A DNA stretch of 12,815 bases from Halobacteriales archaeon SW_10_68_16. GTDB taxonomy: Archaea; Halobacteriota; Halobacteria; Halobacteriales; Haloarculaceae. Made by a program: the position numbers and the translations under genes. The notes under the pieces are model-generated. The model was not told the origin of the DNA. It searched no databases and saw only the letters and a list, made by a program, of their open reading frames with translations. Shown here piece by piece: positions 5,775 to 11,694 of the stretch (position 1 is the first letter of the stretch; each line of letters opens with the position of its first letter). Where the stretch lies: positions 1 through 12,815 of the forward strand of contig PXSG01000118.1 in NCBI GenBank assembly GCA_003023485.1. The letters run 5' to 3'.

Positions 5775-6412
5775 CTAAAATGTTGTGTCCCGTTCTCCGC
5801 GCTGATCCGACGTCTCCGGCGGTCCCGAGTCGAGGCGTTCGATCAGTTCGGTGAGCGTCGCGAGGTCGAACTGTCCCGGTGCGGTCGCCTCGGCAGGGTC
5901 GACCGGGGCGTACCCGATCCGGGAGCCATAGAGCGGGGCCACGGCCCGGGAGTGGCGGCCGGCCTCGCCCATCGCCATCGTCGCGACCCGGGAACCGTTC
6001 TCCGTCTCCGACCAGGTCGCGGCCAGCAGGGCCAGCACGTCGCCGGGCGACTCGGCGGTGACGGCGAGTTTCCCCACGTCCCCGCGGTCGGCGGCCATCG
6101 CGAGCAGCGACTCCATCCGTTCTTGGGTGGGCGTTCGGCGTCGAGTTCGACGTCCACTGCCTCGACCTCGGGGTGTTCGAGTGCGGTCTCCAGCGTGTCG
6201 AGGCGCTCCTGACTGTCGGGTGCCTCGCCACCCTCCCACTCGACGCGGTTGGTCACGAGCAGCGGCAACTCCCCGTCGTAGGCGTCGAGGGGTGCCAGCG
6301 GGTCAGCGGCGAGGTCCATCCGCAACTCGACGGCGTCGGCGTGCTCGCGGGCGGCCGGTTCGTCCTCGAGGTCGGCCGTCGCCGCCGCGAGGACGAACGA
6401 CTCGAAGTTCAT
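5775..6412 (-). pseudogene. aroD: 3-dehydroquinate dehydratase (type I) with internal deletion and frameshift
   Basis: Type I dehydroquinase converts 3-dehydroquinate to dehydroshikimate through a Lys Schiff base. From ATG 6412 the first 94 codons match the N-terminal half (VELRMDL 28-34, PLLVTNRVEWEGG 50-62, VEAVDVELDAER 83-94). The match then stops at about base 6131. Starting at 6134 in the -1 phase, TPTQERMESLLA, GDVGKLAVTAESPGD with the Schiff-base Lys, VATMAMGEAGRHSRAVAPLYGS and ATAPGQFDL complete the C-terminal half. The strand carrying the HDF motif, whose His is the catalytic base (His143 in E. coli), is absent from all phases. About 30 residues are missing. A TATA-like T tract lies about 27 bases before the ATG. 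Neither half alone would be active. Confidence 0.82.
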
Positions 6413-6434
6413 GGATTCGCTATCGCCGGCCGGG

Positions 6435-6442
6435 ACAAAAAC
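6435..6442 (-). promoter_or_regulatory. T-rich element: aroD TATA-like box and possible tfb 3' terminator
   Basis: On the minus strand GGTTTTTG is centred about 27 bases before the aroD ATG (6412), the leaderless-promoter distance. The same T5 run lies 9-14 bases after the TFB stop (6451), where haloarchaeal transcripts often end at short T tracts. One element may therefore serve both roles. Confidence 0.4.
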
Positions 6443-6450
6443 CTACCTGG

Positions 6451-7422
6451 TCAGGCGACGGGGATGTCCTGCTCGGCCTCGAGGAGTTCGTGGTAGCGGT
6501 TGCGGATCGTCACCTCGGAGATGTCGGCGACCTCGCTGACTGCCGCCTGCGTGGTCTTCTCGTTGGTGAGGAGCGCGGCCGCGTACACCGCCGCGGCGGC
6601 GAGTCCAACGGGGGACTTCCCGGAGTGGACGCCTTGCTCTTTGGCGTTCGCGAGGAGCTGGCGCGCCCGTCGTTCGGACTCCTCGGAGAGTTCCAGGTCC
6701 GAGACGAACCGGGGCACGTAGCTCTCGGGGTCGGCCGGCTTGACTTCGAGGCCGAGTTCGCGCACGACGTAGCGGTAGGTGCGTGCGATCTCGCTTTTCT
6801 CGACGCGGGAGACGTCGGTAATCTCGTCGAGCGAGCGCGGAACGCCGGCCTGGCGGGCCGCGGCGTAGACCGCCGCCGTGGAGACGCCCTCGATGGAGCG
6901 ACCGGGCAGGAGGTTCTCGTCGAGCGCACGCCGGTAGATGACCGAGGCCGTCTCGCGGACGTTCTCGGGGAGCCCGAGCGCGGAGGCCATGCGGTCGATC
7001 TCGCCCAGCGCCTGCTTGAGGTTGCGCTCTTTGGAGTCCCGCGTCCTGAACCGCTCGTTCCACTTGCGCAGGCGCTGCATCTTCTTGCGCTGCTTGGCGC
7101 CCAGGGCGTTGCCGTAGGCGTCCTTGTCGCGCCAGTCGATGTTCGTCGAGAGGCCCTTGTCGTGCATCATGTTCGTCGTCGGGGCCCCCACTCTGGATTT
7201 CTCGTCTTTCTCGCGGGCGTCGAAGGCACGCCACTCGGGGCCGCGGTCGACCGACCCCTCTTCGACGACGAGGCCACAGTCCTCGCAGACTGTCTCGCCG
7301 TGTTCGTCGTCGGTGAGGAGTCGACCGCCACACTCCGGGCACGCGTGTCTGGCCGTCGCGTCTTCCTGTTCGTCGGTCCGTTCCCGCGTTGCGGTACGGG
7401 TTCGTGTGTTTGAGTCGCTCAT
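6451..7422 (-). CDS. tfb: Transcription initiation factor IIB (TFB)
   Basis: A 323-residue archaeal TFB, which binds the TATA/TBP complex and BRE and places RNA polymerase at the start site. The N-terminal zinc ribbon has Cys28, 31, 46 and 49 (CPECGG and CEDCGLV). The B-reader/linker follows (RGPEWRAFD, SRVGAPTTNMMHDKGLSTNI, WRDKDAYG, about 57-105). Two cyclin-like repeats span about 120-210 and 217-310, each with a typical core (STAAVYAAARQAG; GLAAAAVYAAALL). The second ends with a helix-turn-helix (VSEVADISEVTIRNRYHEL) that reads BRE. Haloarchaea carry several TFBs, and which paralogue this is cannot be told here. ATG 7422 was chosen because the zinc ribbon is correctly spaced; a GTG at 7455 would add 11 unremarkable residues. 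Confidence 0.95.
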   Translation of the reverse strand: MSDSNTRTRTATRERTDEQEDATARHACPECGGRLLTDDEHGETVCEDCGLVVEEGSVDRGPEWRAFDAREKDEKSRVGAPTTNMMHDKGLSTNIDWRDKDAYGNALGAKQRKKMQRLRKWNERFRTRDSKERNLKQALGEIDRMASALGLPENVRETASVIYRRALDENLLPGRSIEGVSTAAVYAAARQAGVPRSLDEITDVSRVEKSEIARTYRYVVRELGLEVKPADPESYVPRFVSDLELSEESERRARQLLANAKEQGVHSGKSPVGLAAAAVYAAALLTNEKTTQAAVSEVADISEVTIRNRYHELLEAEQDIPVA

Positions 7423-7482
7423 TGTCGGACTGGAGGGTAACCGGGCAGGAGTCACCTGTAAAATTCCCGGGGTTCGTTCGCT

Positions 7483-7493
7483 GATATATAAAT
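7483..7493 (-). promoter_or_regulatory. TATA box of the tfb gene
   Basis: ATTTATATATC on the minus strand is the strongest TATA box in the window, centred about 65 bases before the TFB ATG. A start about 27 bases downstream would give a leader of about 38 bases, so this gene is probably not leaderless from ATG 7422. Transcription would instead begin only about five bases before the alternative GTG at 7455. A second weaker AT stretch (AATTTTAC, about 7459-7466) lies nearer the ATG. Confidence 0.55.
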
Positions 7494-7537
7494 GGTTCGA
7501 TTACTACTTAAATTTTTTGCTATCTGTGTGTGTGACT

Positions 7538-7550
7538 GGCGTCTGACGCC
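7538..7550. repeat. GC dyad GGCGTC-T-GACGCC in the aglD-tfb spacer
   Basis: The 207-base spacer between the glycosyltransferase stop (7630) and the TFB ATG (7422) holds the tfb TATA box, AT-rich runs, and this perfect dyad, followed by a GGCGCC palindrome at 7555-7560. As RNA it could fold as a small hairpin just after the glycosyltransferase gene. The one-base centre makes a protein-binding dyad equally possible. No gene was recognised in the spacer. Confidence 0.3.
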
Positions 7551-7629
7551 GCGAGGCGCCGATTTTTCATTATCGTTTACGGGGTATTCAAATACGGCCT
7601 GGTGTCCCATGCCAGCCCCACCGGAGGCG

Positions 7630-9444
7630 TCACTCGTGTGGTTCGGCATCGACGTCGCGGCTCCGTTCGACGGCAGTGGTCAGCGAGACGTTCAGCCAGG
7701 CCATCGAGACGAGGCCGCCGGCCACCGTGACGGCGTTCTTGACCGCGTGGTCGACGATGGCGGCCGACAGCGCCGCCACGGCCCCGATGGGGGTCAGCGC
7801 CACTACCAGCAGGGTGAACGCCCCCTCGTAGAGCCCGATGCCACCCGGGGAGAGCGGGAGCACCTTCGCGAGGTTGCCGACGCTGACGGCGAAGAAGCCG
7901 ACCGCGAGCAGTGCCGGGACCGGGAGACCGACGTCGAAGGCCAGCAGGACGACGATGGCGGTGGCGGCGTCGAGCGACCAGATGAGGAGGCTCGCGGCGC
8001 CGACCCGCGCGAAGGCCGACCCGTCGCGGGCGACCGTCTGGACGTCCCCGGCGAACCCTTCGAGCTTGCCGGCCACGTAGTCCGCGTAGGCGTCGGAACT
8101 CAGCCGGCCGACGGCTCCCCTGACGTAGTTGCGCTCCGAGCGCGCGCTGGCGACGATGACGGCGACGGCGAGGACCGCCGCGAGTCCGACCCCCGCAGCG
8201 ACGGCGATGGCTGTCCGGCCGCTTGTGGCCTCCTCGCCGTCCAGAGCGCCGCCCAGCAGTGCCGCCTGGAGGTCGGCGACCGAGCCCGTGAGCACGAGGC
8301 CGATCAGGACACCACCCGCCAGTAGCGTGATGGTCAGGAGGTCGAACACGCGCTCGACGGCCAGCGACGCGAACCCCGAGGTGTATGGAATTCCCCGGCG
8401 GGCCTTCACGACGTATGCGCGGACGGCGTCGCCGGCGCGTGCCGGGAAGACGAGGTTGCCGGTCTGGCTGATGAACACCGCACCCGTCAGGAAGCCCCAC
8501 CGTTCGTGGTAGCCGATGGCGCCGAGAATCGCCCGGTACCGCAGGCCGCGCAACGGCCACGAGAGGAGGTAGACGAGGGCACTCAGAGCGACCAGCCCAG
8601 CGTCGGCCCCGGACATCCGCCGGAGGACCTCCGCGGGATCGAGATAGACCGTCATCAACAGGAGTGCGAGGACGACCAGTCCCGTGCCGGCCGCGAGGCT
8701 GACCCGCCGCGTAATCCGCGGGCTCACCGACAGTTGCCACCACGTCCGGAGGATCTGACTGCCCATCCCGAAGACGTCCCGGACGATGTCGACCTTCGAG
8801 TCACCCTTTGGTGTCCAGTCGACGGGGAACTCCCGCACGCGGTAGCCCGCCCGCTGGGCGCGCACCAGGACTTCGGTGTCCCAGAACCAGTGTTCGTCCT
8901 CGACGTCAGCCAGGACGTCGAACAGCACATCCCGGTCGAAGGCTTTGAAGCCACACTGGTGATCCCGCACGTCCGAGCGCAGGAACAGACCCACCAGCCT
9001 GTTGTACCCGAGGCTCGGCACCCCGCGCTTGGCCGGCCGGTCGGCCTCGCTGTCGGGGAGCCACCGCGAGCCCGTCGCCATATCGTACTCGCCCGAGCGG
9101 ACGCTCTCGACCAGTTCTTCGAGGTGGCGCATGTCCGTCGCCAGGTCGGTGTCGAAGTACACGAGCGTCCCGCCCCGGGCGTCCCGGAACGCGCGCTCCA
9201 GCGCCCCACCCCTGCCCAGTCGCTCCTCGGCGTGGGTGTGTCTGACCGCATCGTGTTCGGCTGCGAGTTCGTCGGCAATTTCCGGCGTCCGGTCCTCACA
9301 GCCGTCCTCGGCGACGATGACCTCGTAGGAACCCTCGGGGAGAAACGACGCCAGCGTCGCCAGCGTGGTCGCGACGGTGTCGGCCAGCGTCCCCTCCTCG
9401 TTGTACGCGGGAAGGACCACGCTGACCTCGACGCCGGCGCTCAT
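7630..9444 (-). CDS. aglD: AglD-like dolichol-phosphate hexosyltransferase fused to a flippase-like membrane domain
   Basis: A 604-residue two-domain protein. Residues about 5-240 are a GT2 glycosyltransferase of the dolichol-phosphate type: VVLPAYNEEGTL (9-20), VIVAEDGCED (43-52), the metal/sugar-nucleotide DxD in YFDTDLATD (96-104, Asp98 and Asp100), DHQCGFKAFDRDVLF (161-175) and HWFWDTEVLVRAQRAGYRV (185-203). From about 248 on, eight or so membrane helices form a UPF0104/LPG-synthase-like domain with ISQTGNLVFPARAGDAVRAY and SPGGIGLYEGAF. This fusion is the architecture of Haloferax AglD, which charges dolichol phosphate with the last hexose of the S-layer N-glycan. Start ATG 9444 has a TATA-like element about 26 bases upstream; a GTG at 9459 is less likely. 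The symbol is by homology, and the sugar specificity is not provable here. Confidence 0.85.
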   Translation of the reverse strand: MSAGVEVSVVLPAYNEEGTLADTVATTLATLASFLPEGSYEVIVAEDGCEDRTPEIADELAAEHDAVRHTHAEERLGRGGALERAFRDARGGTLVYFDTDLATDMRHLEELVESVRSGEYDMATGSRWLPDSEADRPAKRGVPSLGYNRLVGLFLRSDVRDHQCGFKAFDRDVLFDVLADVEDEHWFWDTEVLVRAQRAGYRVREFPVDWTPKGDSKVDIVRDVFGMGSQILRTWWQLSVSPRITRRVSLAAGTGLVVLALLLMTVYLDPAEVLRRMSGADAGLVALSALVYLLSWPLRGLRYRAILGAIGYHERWGFLTGAVFISQTGNLVFPARAGDAVRAYVVKARRGIPYTSGFASLAVERVFDLLTITLLAGGVLIGLVLTGSVADLQAALLGGALDGEEATSGRTAIAVAAGVGLAAVLAVAVIVASARSERNYVRGAVGRLSSDAYADYVAGKLEGFAGDVQTVARDGSAFARVGAASLLIWSLDAATAIVVLLAFDVGLPVPALLAVGFFAVSVGNLAKVLPLSPGGIGLYEGAFTLLVVALTPIGAVAALSAAIVDHAVKNAVTVAGGLVSMAWLNVSLTTAVERSRDVDAEPHE

Positions 9445-9464
9445 TGGTCGCACTTTCACCAGCG

Positions 9465-9472
9465 GATAGAAG
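9465..9472 (-). promoter_or_regulatory. TATA-like element for the AglD-like gene
   Basis: On the minus strand CTTCTATCC is centred about 25 bases before ATG 9444, consistent with a leaderless start. This supports ATG 9444 over the in-frame GTG at 9459, which would lie only about 10 bases from the box. Confidence 0.4.
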
Positions 9473-9492
9473 TACCTTCTGGAGCGGGCTCC

Positions 9493-9684
9493 TCAAGCGA
9501 ACAGGACGGCCACACCGAAGGTCAGCGCCAGCCCGATCAGCAACACCGCGTACCCGAAGACGACCTGTCCCATGGTGTAATCGCTCTGTGGTGCCGTACT
9601 GCGAAGCGGCGGTTCCCGCTCGGGCGGCGTCGGCGACCCCGGGTCATACGCCGGCCGTTCCTCCTCGTGGTGGTCGTCGGCCAT
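9493..9684 (-). CDS. Small acidic single-TM protein (tail anchored)
   Basis: A 63-residue protein with a hydrophilic N-terminal half rich in Glu, Pro and His (MADDHHEEERPAYDPG). One C-terminal membrane helix follows (about 38-62: MGQVVFGYAVLLIGLALTFG and on to the end). No signal peptide or enzymatic motif is seen. Halophile-like composition and a clean ATG make it a probable real gene. Short haloarchaeal proteins with this layout are common and uncharacterised; I do not assign a family with certainty. It ends 48 bases before the AglD-like start on the same strand, so a shared transcript or a structural partner role is possible but unproven. Confidence 0.65.
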   Translation of the reverse strand: MADDHHEEERPAYDPGSPTPPEREPPLRSTAPQSDYTMGQVVFGYAVLLIGLALTFGVAVLFA

Positions 9685-9807
9685 AGTCGGGCGTGTGCGC
9701 TCCGTTCACTTCGGTGTACCGGAACGCAGCGAGGCAGTGTTGACTCATCGACGATAGACGACCAGACAGTCCCGGCGTGCTCGGTTTCCGGGATCCAGCA
9801 CCTGCGC

Positions 9808-9886
9808 ATACTGTCGGCTATAAGCCCGTGAGCAATTTCGAGCCCCCGTGGGGCCAATATCTTCGCGTAGTTATAGCCGACAGTAT
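9808..9886. repeat. Perfect 16-bp inverted repeat enclosing an inner hairpin
   Basis: ATACTGTCGGCTATAA at 9808-9823 is exactly reverse-complemented at 9871-9886. The 47-base centre contains a second stem, GCCCC/GGGGC (9842-9846/9850-9854) with loop CGT. The right arm ends on the T of the TGA stop of the helix-turn-helix gene, read on the minus strand. The whole structure would therefore sit at the 3' end of that transcript and within the 201-base spacer before the small TM gene. No target-site duplication flanks it. Possible roles are an mRNA 3' structure, a small non-autonomous element, or a binding site; none is established. The rest of 9685-9807 holds no recognisable gene. Confidence 0.8.
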
Positions 9887-10701
9887 CACTCCGGGGAGGC
9901 ATCGACGACCTCGTAGGTGACGGAGCCGTCCTGGAGCTTGTCGGTGTGGGCCGAGAGCGCGTCCGCGACGACGAGCAGGAGGACGTCCATGCCCTTGGTG
10001 GCGGCCTCGCGGACGCCCTCGGCGGTCCCAAACCGGAGGTCGGGGTTCAGATTGGCTTCCCAGGCGACCGCGGCGGCCTCCGTACCGCTGACGGCGACGA
10101 TATCGTGGTCGGCCGCGAGGCGCGCGACCGTGCCGGCGTCGACCGTCGCGCTGCCGCCGTTGCGGACGGTCGGGACCGAGACGACCGTCACCGTCCCGAG
10201 TTCGTAGCCGACGACGCCCTCGAAGTCGGTGACGCCGACCTCGCGGTCCGCCTCGGCGTCGGTGACTGCCACAGCGGTCGCCGATCCGGCGTCGCCGGGC
10301 GTCGCCCGGAGGTAGCCGTCGCGCATCGTCAGCGAGACGCGGTCGCCCTCGTTCACCGGGGCGGTCGCAAGCGCGCTCTCGACCTCGACCTGTCCGATGA
10401 CGTCCTCGGAGACGTGGTCGACAAACGAGCGCAGGGCGTCGGTCTGTGACATCAGCCAGTCGACGCCCTCCTTCGTGACCTCGTAGCGGCCGCGCCCGTG
10501 TTTCTCGACGTGGCCCTGCTTGACCAGTTCCTGCAGGTAGTTGCTCACCGCCTGGGAGGTGATGCCGACCTCGTCCGCGATCTCCTGCTGGCTGACCGCC
10601 GGCTGGCGCTCCGCGATCCCCACCAGGATCTGGTACCGCGTCGCGTCGCGCTTGCTCCGGAGCACCCCCGACTCCGTTCCCGTCTGCACGTTCTCGGGCA
10701 T
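9886..10701 (-). CDS. MarR/IclR-like helix-turn-helix regulator with C-terminal effector-like domain
   Basis: A 271-residue protein. Residues about 15-75 form a winged helix: RYQILVGIAERQPAVSQQEIADEVGITSQAVSNYL places the recognition helix at about 47-60, and KHGRGRYEVTKEGVDWL is the wing. After a linker helix, residues about 115-270 form an alternating alpha/beta domain ending VLLLVVADALSAHTDKLQDG; it has no enzyme motif I recognise and may bind a ligand. The architecture matches an uncharacterised haloarchaeal family (DUF7839 in my memory). ATG 10701 has a TATA box about 30 bases upstream, supporting a leaderless start; the 84 codons open further upstream look non-coding. It diverges from the cbi operon across a 342-base spacer, so it is a candidate regulator of cobalamin synthesis. 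Confidence 0.82.
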   Translation of the reverse strand: MPENVQTGTESGVLRSKRDATRYQILVGIAERQPAVSQQEIADEVGITSQAVSNYLQELVKQGHVEKHGRGRYEVTKEGVDWLMSQTDALRSFVDHVSEDVIGQVEVESALATAPVNEGDRVSLTMRDGYLRATPGDAGSATAVAVTDAEADREVGVTDFEGVVGYELGTVTVVSVPTVRNGGSATVDAGTVARLAADHDIVAVSGTEAAAVAWEANLNPDLRFGTAEGVREAATKGMDVLLLVVADALSAHTDKLQDGSVTYEVVDASPE

Positions 10702-10727
10702 TACCGTTACTGTGTGCCGATAACTCA

Positions 10728-10736
10728 AGTATTTTT
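10728..10736 (-). promoter_or_regulatory. TATA box of the helix-turn-helix regulator gene
   Basis: On the minus strand AAAAATACT is centred about 30 bases before ATG 10701, with a purine/GC-rich GAGGGC in the BRE position just upstream. The spacing predicts a leaderless mRNA and fixes the start at 10701. Confidence 0.6.
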
Positions 10737-10951
10737 GCCCTCGAATCCGTGTGACGCCCGAAATCAGGAGTCTCCGGCAAATGAGATAAAATAAAATTGC
10801 ACAAGAGAAAGCAAGATAGGATACTCGGACAGACCAGGTTGGGAATACCGGATCGCAAATGCCCGGATCTGTCCCGGAGTCATCCCACGAATGACCCGTA
10901 CAAAACTGCCGTATAGAAGTATATTCGGGCGATCTGCGGCCTCTGACAGCC

Positions 10952-10987
10952 ACGGGAATCCGTGCGCGAGTGGTGACGGGAAACCGT
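10952..10987 (+). promoter_or_regulatory. Two tandem dyads ACGG-GAAW-CCGT upstream of cbiT
   Basis: ACGGGAATCCGT at 10952-10963 and ACGGGAAACCGT at 10976-10987 differ at one base and start exactly 24 bases apart. Each is a dyad: CACGG/CCGTG and GACGG/CCGTC stems around GAAT and GAAA. They lie 31-66 bases upstream of the cbiT TATA box, where an activator or repressor dimer pair would bind in archaea. The rest of the divergent spacer 10702-11043 holds the two promoters and AT-rich DNA, with no gene that I can support. Confidence 0.55.
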
Positions 10988-11014
10988 CCGCGACCACAAA
11001 TACAACCAAAATTG

Positions 11015-11022
11015 TTTTATGA
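11015..11022 (+). promoter_or_regulatory. TATA box of the cbi operon, flanked by an 8-bp inverted repeat
   Basis: TTTTATGA is centred about 26 bases before the cbiT ATG (11044), giving a leaderless transcript. The core promoter is flanked by AAATACAA (10998-11005) and its reverse complement TTGTATTT (11033-11040). The right half would cover the transcription start, so binding there could block initiation (inference). Confidence 0.6.
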
Positions 11023-11043
11023 TATACTGTACTTGTATTTCGC

Positions 11044-11694
11044 ATGGCACGGACGCGACTGCCACACGACGCGAAGGCAGGACCGACGAAGCCGGAGGTG
11101 CGAGCGGTGACGCTGTCGAAACTCGACCTCGGTCCGGCCGACCACGTCGCGGAGATCGGCTCCTGTACCGGTGCGGTGACCATCGAGGCCGCACGCCGGG
11201 CGGGTCGGGTGACCGCGCTCGAACGCAAGCCGGGCCGGGCCGAGACGACGGTCAAGAACCTCACAGCCAATGGAGTGGCGCTTCGGTCAGGCACGACCGC
11301 AGCAACCGACGGCGGGAGTCCAGCAACACGGAGCGACCGTGGAGACCACGCCGACGTGGAGGTCCGGGTCGCCGAAGCTCCCGAGGGACTTCCGGAGGAC
11401 GTCGACGCGCTCTTCCTCGGGGGCAGTCGGAACTACGAGGCCGTCCTCGACCACGCCGTCGCGACAGGGGTCGACCGCGTCGTGATGAACGTCTCCCGGC
11501 TGGAGGTCGCAGGCGCGGCGACGGAGGCCTTCCGCGACCGGGACTTGCTCGACGAGGTGGTGCAGTTCCAGGTCAGCCACGGGTACGAACTCGCTGGCGC
11601 GACCAGTTTCGATTCGGAGAACCCCGTCTACATGCTCGTGGGCGGCGTCGACGATGCGACGCCCGAGGTTGCGACCGACGGGGGTCAGCAATGA
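11044..11694 (+). CDS. cbiT: Cobalt-precorrin C15-methyltransferase (decarboxylating)
   Basis: A 216-residue SAM-dependent methyltransferase of the anaerobic corrin pathway. CbiT methylates C15 and decarboxylates the C12 acetate side chain of the cobalt-precorrin. GPTKPEVRAVTLSKLDL (13-29) is the CbiT N-terminal signature. HVAEIGSCTGAVTIEAA (34-50) is the SAM-binding loop, with GSCTG where many methyltransferases have GCGTG. DALFLGGSRN (121-130) and VVMNVSRLE (about 145-153) are further Rossmann strands. A Ser/Thr/Asp-rich insert at about 80-104 separates the SAM strands. It leads the operon; its stop overlaps the cbiL start in ATGA (11691-11694), so translation is coupled. The start at 11044 fits the TATA box at -26. 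Confidence 0.9.
   Translation: MARTRLPHDAKAGPTKPEVRAVTLSKLDLGPADHVAEIGSCTGAVTIEAARRAGRVTALERKPGRAETTVKNLTANGVALRSGTTAATDGGSPATRSDRGDHADVEVRVAEAPEGLPEDVDALFLGGSRNYEAVLDHAVATGVDRVVMNVSRLEVAGAATEAFRDRDLLDEVVQFQVSHGYELAGATSFDSENPVYMLVGGVDDATPEVATDGGQQ

Noticed and set aside
7452..7649. A 65-codon minus-strand frame running out of the end of the AglD-like gene through the tfb promoter
   Set aside because: It overlaps the glycosyltransferase end and covers the TATA box of tfb, has no domain, and lacks a ribosome binding site.
9808..9886. Reading the 16-bp inverted repeat as an insertion sequence or MITE
   Set aside because: No flanking target duplication, no transposase remnant, and one arm coincides with a stop codon; copy number cannot be checked here.
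9808..9886. A tRNA or other structured RNA gene in the repeat region
   Set aside because: No D or T arm consensus, no CCA-adjacent acceptor pairing of seven bases, and the 16-bp outer stem is too long.
10702..10953. An 84-codon upstream extension of the helix-turn-helix regulator
   Set aside because: It is Cys/Arg/Phe-rich, unlike halophile proteins, crosses the TATA box, and the ATG at 10701 has a well-placed promoter.
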